DNA of 64,000 nucleotides from Polynucleobacter sp. UK-Mo-2m-Kol15 (GCF_018881505.1 NZ_JACVQC010000001.1:477832-541831); one strand, 5' to 3'. Positions 37,728 through 47,841 are shown, counted from the first letter of the stretch. The notes: generated by a model from the sequence alone, not told the origin. Translations and numbers: made by a program.

Positions 37728-38036
37728 ATGAAAAATAGTCGTCGCCAATTTATGATTTTGTCTGCTGCTGGTGCTTGCACTTTAGCTTTGAACGGTACAG
37801 TTCAAGCTCAAGCGATGGTTGCTGAAACTGATCCACAAGCTTCTGCTTTGGGTTACAAAGCGGATGCCTCTAAGGTAGATAAAGCAAAGTTTCCTAAATA
37901 TGCTGCTGGCCAAAAGTGCGATAACTGTGCTTTGTACCAAGGTAAGGCTGGTTCTGCTGCTGGTGGTTGCTCATTGTTTGCTGGTAAGCAAGTTGCTGGT
38001 CCAGGCTGGTGCTCTGCATACGCTAAGAAGGCTTAA
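37728..38036 (+). CDS. High-potential iron-sulfur protein (HiPIP)
   Basis: Periplasmic [4Fe-4S] electron carrier. A Tat signal (NSRRQFMILSAAGACTLAL) means the protein is exported folded with its cluster. The cluster ligands are Cys64, Cys67 (CDNC), Cys81 and Cys95 (GPGWCSAY). Mature size about 75 residues. Single gene with its own promoter region, a Fur-like repeat upstream and a terminator downstream. Confidence 0.95.
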   Translation: MKNSRRQFMILSAAGACTLALNGTVQAQAMVAETDPQASALGYKADASKVDKAKFPKYAAGQKCDNCALYQGKAGSAAGGCSLFAGKQVAGPGWCSAYAKKA

Positions 38037-38062
38037 TGCTTTATTTAGCTTAATAAGTAATA

Positions 38063-38088
38063 AAAGAGCTGCTTCGGCAGCTTTTTTA
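38063..38088 (+). terminator. Intrinsic terminator after HiPIP gene
   Basis: Stem AGCTGC/GCAGCT closed by a TTCG tetraloop, preceded by A's and followed by TTTTTT. Typical rho-independent terminator, 26 bases after the stop codon. Confidence 0.92.
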
Positions 38089-38198
38089 TTGGCCTTGCTT
38101 GGGGTGGTTTACAGCATACTGGCCGGTAAACACTCCCCCAATAGACCAAATTAATTCTTTAAAAACAATAGCTTGCGATGAATTTCGCTAAATTCTGC

Positions 38199-38345
38199 TT
38201 AGTTGCGCTTAGTAGCAGCAATCGAGGCGATGCAGTCTTTAATGCCATAGTTGTGATATTTGCCTGCATTTTCCTTTTTCAGGGATTGGGCGCATTCAAT
38301 AACAGAATTACGTACGTTGATTTTAGGGATGTTGCCTGTAGACAT
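38199..38345 (-). CDS. Small conserved-looking protein of unknown function (48 aa)
   Basis: A 48-codon frame on the minus strand preceded by an excellent Shine-Dalgarno AGGAG six bases before the ATG. The protein is basic and carries two cysteines: MSTGNIPKINVRNSVIECAQ, then SLKKENAGKYHNYGIKDCIA, then SIAATKRN. The ribosome site and isolated position support a real gene. No domain recognised. Confidence 0.65.
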   Translation of the reverse strand: MSTGNIPKINVRNSVIECAQSLKKENAGKYHNYGIKDCIASIAATKRN

Positions 38346-38533
38346 ATCTGACTCCTGTGGTTTTTAATTGGTTTTGGGTCTAAAGATGCGATGTTTGCAC
38401 ACTTTTGACCGCTAGTGAAATTCTAATAAATTCATAAAAATTGTGTAAATCCCAATAAGCTGAGTTTGCACCCATAAAGCCTATAAAATCAGGTTTTATT
38501 TACAAAAAGCATAAAGGCTTAGTCACACAGCTC

Positions 38534-40093
38534 ATGACCAAAGCAATTTCTGATATTCCTGCTTTACTGGCCATTCCCGTCATTCTGTGTGGTGGCTCTG
38601 GAACTCGCCTGTGGCCTTTGTCTCGCTCGGGCTTTCCAAAGCAGTTTTTGGTGTTGTCGGGCGATGATTCAGCAAAGAGTCTTTTTCAGCAGGCAGTAGA
38701 GCGATTAAATACCCTTGCTGATGGAAGCGCCGGAAACACCGAAAATTCTCACTCTTCCATCGCCATTGGTAAAACGCTGATTGTGACTAATGAAGAGCAT
38801 CGCTTTTTAGTAACAGATCAATTGCGCGAGTTGCCTAAAGTAAAAGCAAGCTTATTGCTTGAGCCTATTGGTCGTAATACTGCGCCAGCACTAACCTTGG
38901 CTGCGCTGTATGCCAGCGAGCAAGATGCTGAAAGTAATTCCGCATCGGTAGATCCTATTTTGGTGATTACACCAGCAGATCAAACTATTCAGAATGGCGC
39001 AGCTTTTACCAAGGCCTTACAAGATTGCATCAATGTAGTTGCATCTGACAAAGATAAAAAAACGATTGCCATTTTAGGTATTACGCCAACCGCACCAGAG
39101 ACTGGTTATGGCTACATTCAGAAGGGCGGCACTCAAGGAGCTCATGGTGAGTTTACTGTTGAGCGCTTTGTAGAAAAGCCCGATGCAAAGACTGCCCAAT
39201 CTTACATAGACAATGGTCATTATTTCTGGAATAGCGGCATGTTTGTTTTGCGTGCAAGTACTTGGCTGGCTGCCCTAAAAGAATTTCGTCCTGATATATT
39301 TGGCGCCACTGAGACCGCATGGGTTGCTAGAGCAATTGATCAATCTGCCGATGCCCAGTTCATACGCCCAGCAAAAGAAATCTTTCAATCCATTCCGAGT
39401 GAATCGATTGACTATGCTGTGATTGAAAAATGCCCTGGTAGTCAATACCAGATCAAGATGGTTGAGCTTAATGCCGGATGGAATGATTTGGGTGCTTGGG
39501 ATGCAGTCTGGCAAGTGGGTAAAAAAGATGAACGTGGCAATGTCACAAGTGGTGATACTTTGCTAAGTAATACCAATAACTCCATAGTGCATGCTAGCAG
39601 TCGCTTGGTGAGCACGGTAGGCGTTGATAATCTCGTGATTATTGAAACTGCTGATGCCGTCTTGGTTGCCGATCGTGCGAATAGTCAAGATGTTAAAAGT
39701 ATCGTCAATCAGCTAGAGCAGCAACAGCGGGAAGAGAAAAACCTCCATCGTAAGGTTGCAAGGCCTTGGGGCTGGTATGACAGTGTGGATGAGGGTGAGC
39801 GCTTTAAGGTAAAGCGTATTCAGGTAAAGCCTGGAGCGAGCTTGTCTTTGCAAATGCACCATCATCGCGCTGAGCATTGGATTGTGGTCAAGGGGACTGC
39901 AGAGATTACTAATGGCGAGAAGGTCATCATCTTGACTGAGAACCAAAGTACCTACATCCCCCAAGGTCAAACGCATCGCTTGGCTAATCCCGGTAAAACT
40001 GCTCTGGAGATTATTGAGGTGCAATCGGGTAGTTATCTTGGTGAGGACGATATTGTGCGATTTGAAGATAACTATGGACGCTCAAAATCATGA
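38534..40093 (+). CDS. manC: Mannose-1-phosphate guanylyltransferase / mannose-6-phosphate isomerase
   Basis: Makes GDP-mannose, the precursor of GDP-fucose and mannosyl residues. The nucleotidyltransferase domain has ILCGGSGTRLWPLSRSGFPK, VEKPDAKTAQ and WNDLGAWDAVW. The C-terminal cupin isomerase domain (from about 410) has RPWGWYD, then SLQMHHHRAEHWIVV and YIPQGQTHRLANPG. At 519 residues it is slightly longer than the ~480 norm. Its stop overlaps the next start by four bases. First gene of the GDP-sugar operon. Confidence 0.96.
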   Translation: MTKAISDIPALLAIPVILCGGSGTRLWPLSRSGFPKQFLVLSGDDSAKSLFQQAVERLNTLADGSAGNTENSHSSIAIGKTLIVTNEEHRFLVTDQLRELPKVKASLLLEPIGRNTAPALTLAALYASEQDAESNSASVDPILVITPADQTIQNGAAFTKALQDCINVVASDKDKKTIAILGITPTAPETGYGYIQKGGTQGAHGEFTVERFVEKPDAKTAQSYIDNGHYFWNSGMFVLRASTWLAALKEFRPDIFGATETAWVARAIDQSADAQFIRPAKEIFQSIPSESIDYAVIEKCPGSQYQIKMVELNAGWNDLGAWDAVWQVGKKDERGNVTSGDTLLSNTNNSIVHASSRLVSTVGVDNLVIIETADAVLVADRANSQDVKSIVNQLEQQQREEKNLHRKVARPWGWYDSVDEGERFKVKRIQVKPGASLSLQMHHHRAEHWIVVKGTAEITNGEKVIILTENQSTYIPQGQTHRLANPGKTALEIIEVQSGSYLGEDDIVRFEDNYGRSKS

Positions 40094-41067
40094 GCAATAG
40101 TATAAAAAAGCGCACGGCTTTAATTTGTGGGGTAAGTGGCCAAGATGGCAGCTACCTCGCACAATTACTTTTGCAAAAAGGCTATACCGTTTTTGGTACT
40201 TCACGTGATGCACAAGGCTCTTCTTTTACTAACCTGAAAAAGCTGGGGGTTGAAGGCCAAGTCAGTTATATCTCCATGGTCCCCGAAGATTTTCGGAGTG
40301 TGTTGGTGGCACTACGCAAAAGTAATCCCGATGAGATCTATTACTTGGCTGGCCAATCTTCGGTAGGCTTATCTTTTGAGCAGCCTGCTGAAACCATTCA
40401 AAGTATTACCTTGGGCACCCTCAACATCTTAGAGGGTTGTCGCATGATAGAAACGGCAGATAAAACGATCAAGATTTATCACGCCGGTTCTGGTGAGTGC
40501 TTTGGTGACACCAAAGGCGAGCCAGCCAATGAAAAAACTCCCTTCTACCCAATGAGTCCTTATGCAGTTGCTAAGAGTTCCGCCTATTGGTTGGTAAACA
40601 ACTATCGTGATGCCTATGGTTTATTTGCTTGCACCGGTATCTTGTTTAATCATGAGTCTCCTCTACGTCCTGAACGCTTTGTGACCCAGAAAATCATCCG
40701 AGCAGTAAAACGGATTGCTGAGGGTAGCAAAGAGCAGTTAAAGCTAGGCCGCTTGGATATTGCCAGGGACTGGGGTTGGGCCCCTGAATATGTAGAGGCA
40801 ATGTGGTTAATGTTGCAACAAGATCAGCCAGAAGATTTTGTGATTGCCACGGGAACGACGATTACTTTAGAAGAGTTTGTAAAGACTGCCTTTGAGCAAG
40901 CAAACCTTAATTGGAAAGACTTTGTAGTTCAAGATGCTGCTCTTTTTCGCCCGACAGATTTAGAAATTGGGCGGGCTGATCCGAACAAAGCAAATCAGGC
41001 GCTGGCTTGGAAGGCTTCAACCCAAGGTGTTGAGGTGGTAAAAGAAATGTATCAGTCCATTAGTTGA
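40090..41067 (+). CDS. GDP-mannose 4,6-dehydratase-like SDR enzyme (divergent paralogue)
   Basis: A 325-residue extended SDR related to Gmd, directly upstream of a canonical gmd. It has [32 protein letters not shown], the YxxxK helix [14 protein letters not shown] and [19 protein letters not shown]. The catalytic STSE of Gmd reads GSGE here ([11 protein letters not shown]): Glu is kept, while Thr is replaced by Ser and its neighbours by Gly. It may make a different GDP-deoxyhexose from the same substrate, or be a short-form Gmd like that of Pseudomonas. Confidence 0.85.
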   Translation: MSNSIKKRTALICGVSGQDGSYLAQLLLQKGYTVFGTSRDAQGSSFTNLKKLGVEGQVSYISMVPEDFRSVLVALRKSNPDEIYYLAGQSSVGLSFEQPAETIQSITLGTLNILEGCRMIETADKTIKIYHAGSGECFGDTKGEPANEKTPFYPMSPYAVAKSSAYWLVNNYRDAYGLFACTGILFNHESPLRPERFVTQKIIRAVKRIAEGSKEQLKLGRLDIARDWGWAPEYVEAMWLMLQQDQPEDFVIATGTTITLEEFVKTAFEQANLNWKDFVVQDAALFRPTDLEIGRADPNKANQALAWKASTQGVEVVKEMYQSIS

Positions 41068-41089
41068 ACTTAATAGAAATATCATCAAT

Positions 41090-42235
41090 ATGACAAATTC
41101 TAGCAATATAGCCAATAAGAAGGTCGCCCTCATCACCGGTATCACTGGCCAGGATGGCTCTTACCTAGCTGAGTTCCTATTAGAAAAAGGCTATATTGTT
41201 CACGGTATTAAACGCCGCGCATCCTCATTTAATACCGAGCGGATTGATCATATTTATCAAGATCCGCATGTGAACCATCCAGATCTGATTCTTCACTATG
41301 GTGACTTAACTGATACTAGTAACTTGGTTCGGATTATTAAAGAGTGTCAGCCTGATGAAATTTATAACTTGGGCGCGCAGTCTCATGTGGCTGTCTCGTT
41401 TGAGTCACCAGAGTACACGGCAGATGTAGATGCCATGGGTCCATTGCGTATGCTTGAAGCGATTCGGATTTTGGGTCTGGAGAAAAAGACCCGCTTTTAT
41501 CAAGCATCTACTTCAGAGCTTTACGGCTTAGTGCAAGAGATTCCTCAAAAAGAGACCACACCGTTTTATCCCAGAAGTCCTTATGCTGTAGCCAAGATGT
41601 ATGCCTATTGGATTACTGTGAACTACCGTGAGGCTTATGGCATGTATGCCTGTAATGGCATCCTCTTTAACCACGAATCCAAGCGTCGTGGCGAAACTTT
41701 TGTTACAAGAAAAGTCACTCGTGGTTTAGCGAATATTGCTCAAGGTCTGGAGAAGTGTTTATTCATGGGTAATATCGATGCTTTGCGTGACTGGGGTCAT
41801 GCTAAAGACTATGTACGCATGCAGTGGTTGATGCTGCAGCAAGATAAGCCAGAAGACTTTGTGATTGCTACGGGTGTGCAGTTCACTGTGCGTGAATTTA
41901 TCATTCGCAGTGCTAAGCAACTGGGTATCACCCTTAAGTTTGAAGGCACCGCTGAAAATGAAAAAGCCATTGTAGAAAATATTGAGGGTGACAAAGCGCC
42001 AGCCTTAAAAGTCGGTGATGTGATTATGCAAATCGACCCACGCTACTACCGTCCTACTGAAGTAGAGACCCTCTTGGGTGATCCTACGAAAGCAAAAGAA
42101 AAGCTGGGCTGGGTTCCAGAAATCACACTCGATGAAATGATCGTTGAGATGGTGGCAAATGATTTAGAAAAGGCGAAACAGCATGCCTTATTGACTAAGC
42201 ATGGCTACTCAGTGGCAGTGGGCAAAGAAAACTAA
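41090..42235 (+). CDS. gmd: GDP-mannose 4,6-dehydratase
   Basis: Converts GDP-mannose to GDP-4-keto-6-deoxymannose. It has [20 protein letters not shown], then [40 protein letters not shown], the catalytic [13 protein letters not shown] and [15 protein letters not shown] follow. The 381 residues include the C-terminal insert of the E. coli-type enzyme (around [16 protein letters not shown]), absent from the upstream paralogue. Followed by fcl after 28 bp. Confidence 0.96.
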   Translation: MTNSSNIANKKVALITGITGQDGSYLAEFLLEKGYIVHGIKRRASSFNTERIDHIYQDPHVNHPDLILHYGDLTDTSNLVRIIKECQPDEIYNLGAQSHVAVSFESPEYTADVDAMGPLRMLEAIRILGLEKKTRFYQASTSELYGLVQEIPQKETTPFYPRSPYAVAKMYAYWITVNYREAYGMYACNGILFNHESKRRGETFVTRKVTRGLANIAQGLEKCLFMGNIDALRDWGHAKDYVRMQWLMLQQDKPEDFVIATGVQFTVREFIIRSAKQLGITLKFEGTAENEKAIVENIEGDKAPALKVGDVIMQIDPRYYRPTEVETLLGDPTKAKEKLGWVPEITLDEMIVEMVANDLEKAKQHALLTKHGYSVAVGKEN

Positions 42236-42263
42236 AAAATAAAATAAGATAAAAAGTATCCGC

Positions 42264-43232
42264 ATGAGTAAAGATCTCAATCAAAAGATTTATGTGGCAG
42301 GCCACAGAGGTATGGTGGGCTCTGCCATTTTGCGAAATTTGCAGGCCAAGGGTTTTAGTAATATCGTTACCCGCACTCATGCAGAGCTTGACCTCACTAA
42401 TCAAGCTGCAGTCCAATCTTTCTTTGAACTTGAAAGGCCTGTTCAAGTCTATTTAGCGGCAGCTAGAGTAGGCGGTATTTATGCTAACAATACCTTTCCA
42501 GCTGAATTTATTTATGACAATTTGATGGTGCAAAACAATGTCATTCATCAGGCCTTTTTGTCCGGGGTTAAAAAGCTATTGTTCTTAGGTTCTAGCTGTA
42601 TTTATCCTAAGCTTGCTCCACAGCCGATGAGTGAGGATGCCTTACTCACAGGCAAGTTAGAGTCGACTAACGAGCCCTACGCAGTAGCCAAGATTGCTGG
42701 TATCAAGATGTGCGAGAGCTACAACCGTCAATATGGTCAAAGCCATGGAGTGGATTACCGCTCAGTGATGCCGACTAACCTCTACGGCCCTGGCGATAAT
42801 TACCATCCTGAGAACAGCCATGTGATCCCCGCCCTCATTAGAAGATTTCATGAGGCCAAGATCGCCAATGCACCCGAGGTAGTCATCTGGGGAACTGGTA
42901 CACCTAGGCGTGAGTTTCTCTATGTTGATGATATGGCTGCTGCCTCGGTTTTTGTAATGGACTTGGATAAAGCTATCTATGATCAGCACACCCAACCCAT
43001 GCAAAGTCATATTAATGTGGGCTTTGGCAGTGATGTGACCATAAATGAATTAGCCCATGCAGTAGCCAGTGCAATAGGATACCAAGGCAAGATTAGCTTT
43101 GATCCTAGTAAACCTGATGGATCGCCAAGAAAGTGGATGAGTTCTGAGCGTTTAAATAAACTGGGTTGGACTGCGCAAGTGAGTCTGGCAGATGGACTTG
43201 CCATTGCCTATCGAGATTTTGTTGGTATATAG
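42264..43232 (+). CDS. fcl: GDP-L-fucose synthase
   Basis: Epimerase/reductase completing GDP-L-fucose synthesis. [19 protein letters not shown] is diagnostic. [30 protein letters not shown] and [18 protein letters not shown] (YxxxK) follow. At 322 residues it is normal length. A glycosyltransferase-like gene begins three bases after its stop. Confidence 0.96.
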   Translation: MSKDLNQKIYVAGHRGMVGSAILRNLQAKGFSNIVTRTHAELDLTNQAAVQSFFELERPVQVYLAAARVGGIYANNTFPAEFIYDNLMVQNNVIHQAFLSGVKKLLFLGSSCIYPKLAPQPMSEDALLTGKLESTNEPYAVAKIAGIKMCESYNRQYGQSHGVDYRSVMPTNLYGPGDNYHPENSHVIPALIRRFHEAKIANAPEVVIWGTGTPRREFLYVDDMAAASVFVMDLDKAIYDQHTQPMQSHINVGFGSDVTINELAHAVASAIGYQGKISFDPSKPDGSPRKWMSSERLNKLGWTAQVSLADGLAIAYRDFVGI

Positions 43233-43235
43233 ACT

Positions 43236-44120
43236 GTGAGCGATCTATCGCCAGCCTTGGTGGATGAATTGGTTTGCGTATGTTGTAAACGTGATGCGCA
43301 AACTTGGAGGGTAGCCTCTCACTATATCGCTCGCTTCATTTCAGCTAAACGGTATAAGGTATATGTACCAGACAGTGAGGTAGATTTTTTTAAATCAATT
43401 ACCCCTGGCGTTTTTGAGGTGTTGGGTGAGTCTATTTTTACCCAGCATTTTTCAGCAGAGATTAAACGACGATTGCCCGCTAGGATTGCAAATCAGTTTG
43501 GATGGTATTTACAGCAGTTGATCAAGCTGTATGCAGTTAGTGCTTGCAAGCCAAATGAGCTTGTTCTGATTTGGGATGCTGATACAGTGCCGATCCGCAC
43601 TTTAACTTTTATTGATGCTCAAGGTAAGTTGGTTTATTACAAAAGCGATGAATATCACCCCCCTTATTTTGAAACGATTACCCGCTTATTGGGTTTAGGA
43701 AAAAAGGTTGATTTTTCCTTCATTGCCCAGTGTTTTGTTCTAAGGGCGTCTTGGTTTGATGCTTTTTGTCATTCAATAGAGGAAAAACATCAAACTAGCT
43801 GGCTCAATGCCTTGTTGGATAGCATTGATTTTGAACAGGGGAATGGTTTTTCTGAGTATGAGACTTTAGGCACCTTCATTTCACATCACTATCCCGATCA
43901 AATCACTTATTCTGAAAATAAATGGCTAAGATTGGGTAATTCAACATTGGGGCATATTGCTTTCTTAAATGATCGCGTGATAGATGAACAATTGAGCAGC
44001 TATGATTATGTTAGCTTTGAAAAGTGGGATCGGGCTAAGCCGTACTATCGGCGGGTAGCAATTCCGTATTTCTTTAGGGTATACCTGCCCTCATTGTTTA
44101 AATCAAAAAAACAAAGATAA
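43236..44120 (+). CDS. DUF6492-like putative glycosyltransferase
   Basis: A 294-residue protein with a GT-A-like layout. A DxD-type motif lies mid-protein (LVLIWDADTVPIRTL). The surrounding pattern (NQFGWYLQQLIKLYAV before it, FEQGNGFSEYETLGTFISHH after it) resembles DUF6492 proteins. It starts with GTG, three bases after fcl, so it is in the same operon. Donor and acceptor unknown; a fucosyl or mannosyl donor is plausible from context only. Confidence 0.7.
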   Translation: MSDLSPALVDELVCVCCKRDAQTWRVASHYIARFISAKRYKVYVPDSEVDFFKSITPGVFEVLGESIFTQHFSAEIKRRLPARIANQFGWYLQQLIKLYAVSACKPNELVLIWDADTVPIRTLTFIDAQGKLVYYKSDEYHPPYFETITRLLGLGKKVDFSFIAQCFVLRASWFDAFCHSIEEKHQTSWLNALLDSIDFEQGNGFSEYETLGTFISHHYPDQITYSENKWLRLGNSTLGHIAFLNDRVIDEQLSSYDYVSFEKWDRAKPYYRRVAIPYFFRVYLPSLFKSKKQR

Positions 44121-44135
44121 GCTTCTAATTTAGTC

Positions 44136-45968
44136 ATGCAGAAAAAATATACCTCCATTATTTTTGTCCATTCAGGCGAGAGTGCGCCTCCAGAATATTT
44201 AACAAATGCGATTGTGATTGCAGCAAAAGTCGCTCCACAATCCCAGGTTTATGTGTTGGTTAATAAATCTCATATTGGAGATTTGGAGAAAGGTCTACAG
44301 GGTAATTTTGGGGGCCCCGACGATCTCCTGGGAAATATTGCTTTTGTGGCAATTGAGGATATTCCGCAAAGCGATGTAACTAAACATTTCGCTAAAAATG
44401 CCACCCTAGACCGTAGCTTTAGAAATGGATTCTGGTTTTCTACCTCATACCGTTTTTTTGTATTGGCTGACTTTATTCAACTCAAGGGGTTGGAGAACTG
44501 CATTCATCTTGAAAATGATGTTGTCTTGTATTTTGATCCCGCTGAAAAGATAGAACAATTTAGCAGCTTTGCCAAGTTTGCAGTTCCAGTGGATAGGGGT
44601 AGGGCGATCCCCGGGATTGTTTGGTTAAAAGATGCATCGATTGCATCTGAGCTAGTGCAATTTATTGCGGATCGTTCTGATGCGAATGATATGGATTCTT
44701 TAGGCGCTTTTGCGATGCGAAGTGATTTAGGTGCGAAGCCGCTCCCCACGATACCTTTGGAATACGCAAAGTTAAATACTCTAGATCTTGCTAGGTACTG
44801 TCAGGGCATTGATTTATTTGGTGGAATTTTTGATGGCGCGGCAATTGGTCAATATGTTGGTGGCGTCCACTGGATGAATGATCCTTCTGATACGAGATTT
44901 TTTGAAAATGAAAGCAGTGACTTTCATTTAAGAGACTGTCGTTTTTCTTGGGAATATGAGGGATTTCATAGATCTCCATTCATCAGTTTCCATGGAGCAT
45001 GCACTAAGGTATTAGCCTTACATGCACACTCCAAGGACTTGTTGGGAGTATCCCCCTTTAATTCTGGGGTTCCGAGCAATGCTGATTCGATATTGACTGG
45101 GGAAAGAATTCAGGCGCTTGCTGATTTGACGATTAGCTCTCCTGGAGTTACCGCTTTTCATGGGCGAGAAAAGATTCAGACACCTATCGTTTTAGAAATT
45201 CCCGAAAAAGAAGAAAATAAGTGGTTTAAGAAAAAACGCTTTGAACTCCCCCCTAATTTGGATTTCTTGAGAGTTTGTCAGGGTGCCAAGATTATTTTTG
45301 TCTATACCCATTTATTGCCTTACTTTAAGAGCTTTATAGCCCCACGGCTGCATGAGCCATATGTGCTGTTGACGCATAATTCAGATCATAGCGTGAGTCT
45401 TGAGGATTTAGATTTAATGAATCATCCATCCTTGATCGCATGGTTTGCACAAAATTGTGAAACTAGCCATGCAAAGTTGAATGCGTTGCCAATTGGTTTG
45501 GCAAATAGCCAATGGGGCCTAACGCGCGTGGCTGATGTTTTTGATGCTGGACATATGTATCAAAAAACAAAAAACCTTTATGTTAACTTTAGTGCAAGCA
45601 CTCACCCCGGGCGGCAATCGATTATTGATCTTGTATCCAATATCCCAGGAGTCACCGTTGGATCATCAGTGGGTTTCGAACAATACATTGCTCAAGTAGC
45701 CGAACATCGTTTTTGCTTGTGCCCTAGGGGGAACGGCATTGATACCCATCGTTTTTGGGAGGCCCAGTATGTTGATACGATTCCAGTCTTGCTGAAGCAA
45801 GACTGGACTTCGGCTTACTCCAATTTGCCCATCTTACTTATAGATGCTTGGGAGGATCTTTTGCAGTTAAATTGGGAAGAAGCTTATGTCCGAAGATCTA
45901 CCAGTAACTTTGACCGAAAAATGCTAACCCTTGAGTATTATCGTCAGCAATTGCTTGCCAATATGTGA
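44136..45968 (+). CDS. Large putative glycosyltransferase with C-terminal exostosin-like domain
   Basis: A 610-residue protein that appears to join two transferase modules. The N-terminal half resembles a GT-A fold, with ENDVVLYFDP around residues 126-135. The C-terminal ~220 residues resemble exostosin/GT47-type proteins: LGVSPFNSG-to-helical linker, then HNSDHSV. FCLCPRGNGIDTHRFWEAQY (about residues 526-545) followed by VDTIPVLLK is the key GT47 motif. It lies 15 bp after the preceding gene. The join is within one uninterrupted frame. Linkage specificity cannot be inferred. Confidence 0.65.
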   Translation: MQKKYTSIIFVHSGESAPPEYLTNAIVIAAKVAPQSQVYVLVNKSHIGDLEKGLQGNFGGPDDLLGNIAFVAIEDIPQSDVTKHFAKNATLDRSFRNGFWFSTSYRFFVLADFIQLKGLENCIHLENDVVLYFDPAEKIEQFSSFAKFAVPVDRGRAIPGIVWLKDASIASELVQFIADRSDANDMDSLGAFAMRSDLGAKPLPTIPLEYAKLNTLDLARYCQGIDLFGGIFDGAAIGQYVGGVHWMNDPSDTRFFENESSDFHLRDCRFSWEYEGFHRSPFISFHGACTKVLALHAHSKDLLGVSPFNSGVPSNADSILTGERIQALADLTISSPGVTAFHGREKIQTPIVLEIPEKEENKWFKKKRFELPPNLDFLRVCQGAKIIFVYTHLLPYFKSFIAPRLHEPYVLLTHNSDHSVSLEDLDLMNHPSLIAWFAQNCETSHAKLNALPIGLANSQWGLTRVADVFDAGHMYQKTKNLYVNFSASTHPGRQSIIDLVSNIPGVTVGSSVGFEQYIAQVAEHRFCLCPRGNGIDTHRFWEAQYVDTIPVLLKQDWTSAYSNLPILLIDAWEDLLQLNWEEAYVRRSTSNFDRKMLTLEYYRQQLLANM

Positions 45969-46386
45969 AAATAAAATTTCGTCATTCTAATCGCGGGCTT
46001 AAATCGGCAATTCTTCATAGTCTCGGATGATTGAAATAATTCTTATATGGGGATAATTATGGTGTTCTGAGCATATATGAGAGATTTATATGTCATCCAA
46101 ATATGTCCAACTCTTAGCTGCTCACTCTCTCGCGGGAAGATCACATATCCCCTTCCAAAATATATCGTCTTTTTTACGTGAGAATAAATGATGGCGTCTA
46201 CGGCAAATTAGATCGACATGTCTCTGAGAGGACGTTTGAATAAACCAGATTTTGGGGGACCTTTTTAAGCTTTGGGGTGATTTCAGTTAGCGGGCGGCGC
46301 TGATTATTTAGGTCATGTTTGAGTGATAATGGAAGCTATTCGCATTAAATAATAAAAGTACCTATTTATAGTGGCTAAATCACTAA
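45969..46386. other. Non-coding gap in the polysaccharide locus
   Basis: A 418-bp AT-rich stretch between two plus-strand genes, far longer than other gaps in the cluster. It contains a 33-codon frame from ATG 46090 (MSSKYVQLLAAHSLAGRSHI...) with no recognisable product. A G-rich segment near 46246-46290 (TTTTGGGGGACC...CTTTGGGGTGATTTC) looks like decayed mobile-element DNA. I could not identify any family. A promoter for the following ligase gene should lie here. Confidence 0.4.
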
Positions 46387-47841
46387 ATGGTCACCCTTTT
46401 TGATAATTTGACTAAATATTCTTTTCTTCGCCTGCTAGAGCAATTCTTTTGTGGCTGGATTTTCCTGGCGACAGTAGTATTGCTCGTGGTTTGGGCATTG
46501 CCGCACACCATTGCAGCCAGAAATATTGCGCTTTTCACTGGATTGATTGCTGCCTTTGGATGGGTATGGATTACAAAACCTTCCTTAAATTGGAAGGCTT
46601 TATGGCCAATTATTTGTTTGCTTTTGGTGCCGCTGTGGGTTATGTTGCACTGGTATTTTTTATCTGAGCTGAAAGATCAGCAATGGCAAGAGCTCAAAAG
46701 TACGTGGCTAAGAGTGCTTGCAGCATTGTTATTGGGGTCGACGACCGGTCTTATTCTCAATAGGCGTCCCAAAATGGTTTGGTGGGTCATTCTTGCAATG
46801 ATCTTGCTGCCGACGATTACCTTTATTCAGTACCTTTATCAAGTGCATCTCCAGCATCACTGGATATTGCCTAGCGGCATGTTTTACGGTTTCTATAAGG
46901 GCAAGTTTTCTGCTGTTTACTTCGTGCTATGTCAGGTATTGATTGGTTTTGGTTTCATTTACTTTGCGCTAAATGGCTTGCAAAAAGCAAGGCTATTGCC
47001 ACTCCTTTTTGGCACCATTTTAGTGTTCAGCGGCATCGTTGATTTTATAGCTGCAAGGGCCTTAAACGGTATCATTGTGTCTACATTAGCATTATTGCTG
47101 TGTATTCTTGTTCTACTTTACTCAAGCCTCAATGTAGAAGGGCAAAAGAGATCACTCAAAAAACACCTTCAATTGGGAGCTGTAGCATTGTTAGCCTTGA
47201 CTATCTTGGGTTCAGGGCTATTTCTATTTTGGACTTATGATCGTCAACAAGAGGGTAAATTAGCAAATCTAATTGGGGATATCCGCATCTCTAGTCAAAT
47301 AGACCAAAACCAGGCTTGGGTAAAAGATGGTGGGGCATCCACACTTCCTGTGGATGATAAAGGGCGCCACATTAACGGAAGCACCTACGAGAGGGTCTCC
47401 TGGTTTATCAAGGGAACAAGACTTGTACGGGAAAATCCGCTAGGAAACGGCGTTTCTCACATGGCCTTTGGTTACTACATGCGTGCTCAATATCCACAAT
47501 CCTCTGTACAGATGACCCACAGCGCTTGGGTAGATTTTACTCTCGGACTAGGTTTGCCTGGCCTAATCTTGACCTGGTGCTCTATTCTAGGGGTAGTTTG
47601 GCTAAGCATCAGAGCACAAAATCAAGATCGGGGATCGGGTTTTACGGAGCAAGTAGTAGCGGTGGGAAGTCCCATCCCCTGCATAGCCCTCTGGTTAATT
47701 GCAGGACTTTTTGGGTTTTGGATAGTGGGGGAAGTCAGCGAACGTGAGTACATAGAGCACTACTTTTTCCTGATTGCACTCTTTGCTGCGGCTGTAAGCT
47801 CAAATAAGCGGCTGGAGGTCCGTGAGTCAAAAGGTAGTTAA
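46387..47841 (+). CDS. O-antigen ligase family protein
   Basis: A 484-residue polytopic membrane protein with about ten or more hydrophobic segments. A large hydrophilic loop contains the WaaL/Wzy_C pattern GTRLVRENPLGNGVSHMAFG and MTHSAWVDFTLGLGLPGLIL, with the conserved His. It probably transfers undecaprenyl-linked polysaccharide to lipid A-core; a Wzy-type polymerase is the alternative. With an ABC exporter nearby, ligase is the better call. Confidence 0.82.
   Translation: MVTLFDNLTKYSFLRLLEQFFCGWIFLATVVLLVVWALPHTIAARNIALFTGLIAAFGWVWITKPSLNWKALWPIICLLLVPLWVMLHWYFLSELKDQQWQELKSTWLRVLAALLLGSTTGLILNRRPKMVWWVILAMILLPTITFIQYLYQVHLQHHWILPSGMFYGFYKGKFSAVYFVLCQVLIGFGFIYFALNGLQKARLLPLLFGTILVFSGIVDFIAARALNGIIVSTLALLLCILVLLYSSLNVEGQKRSLKKHLQLGAVALLALTILGSGLFLFWTYDRQQEGKLANLIGDIRISSQIDQNQAWVKDGGASTLPVDDKGRHINGSTYERVSWFIKGTRLVRENPLGNGVSHMAFGYYMRAQYPQSSVQMTHSAWVDFTLGLGLPGLILTWCSILGVVWLSIRAQNQDRGSGFTEQVVAVGSPIPCIALWLIAGLFGFWIVGEVSEREYIEHYFFLIALFAAAVSSNKRLEVRESKGS

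Noticed and set aside
46240..46300. G-rich segment resembling internal repeats of some IS21-like elements
   Set aside because: Similarity is only from memory, no transposase frame or terminal inverted repeat is visible, so no mobile element is annotated.
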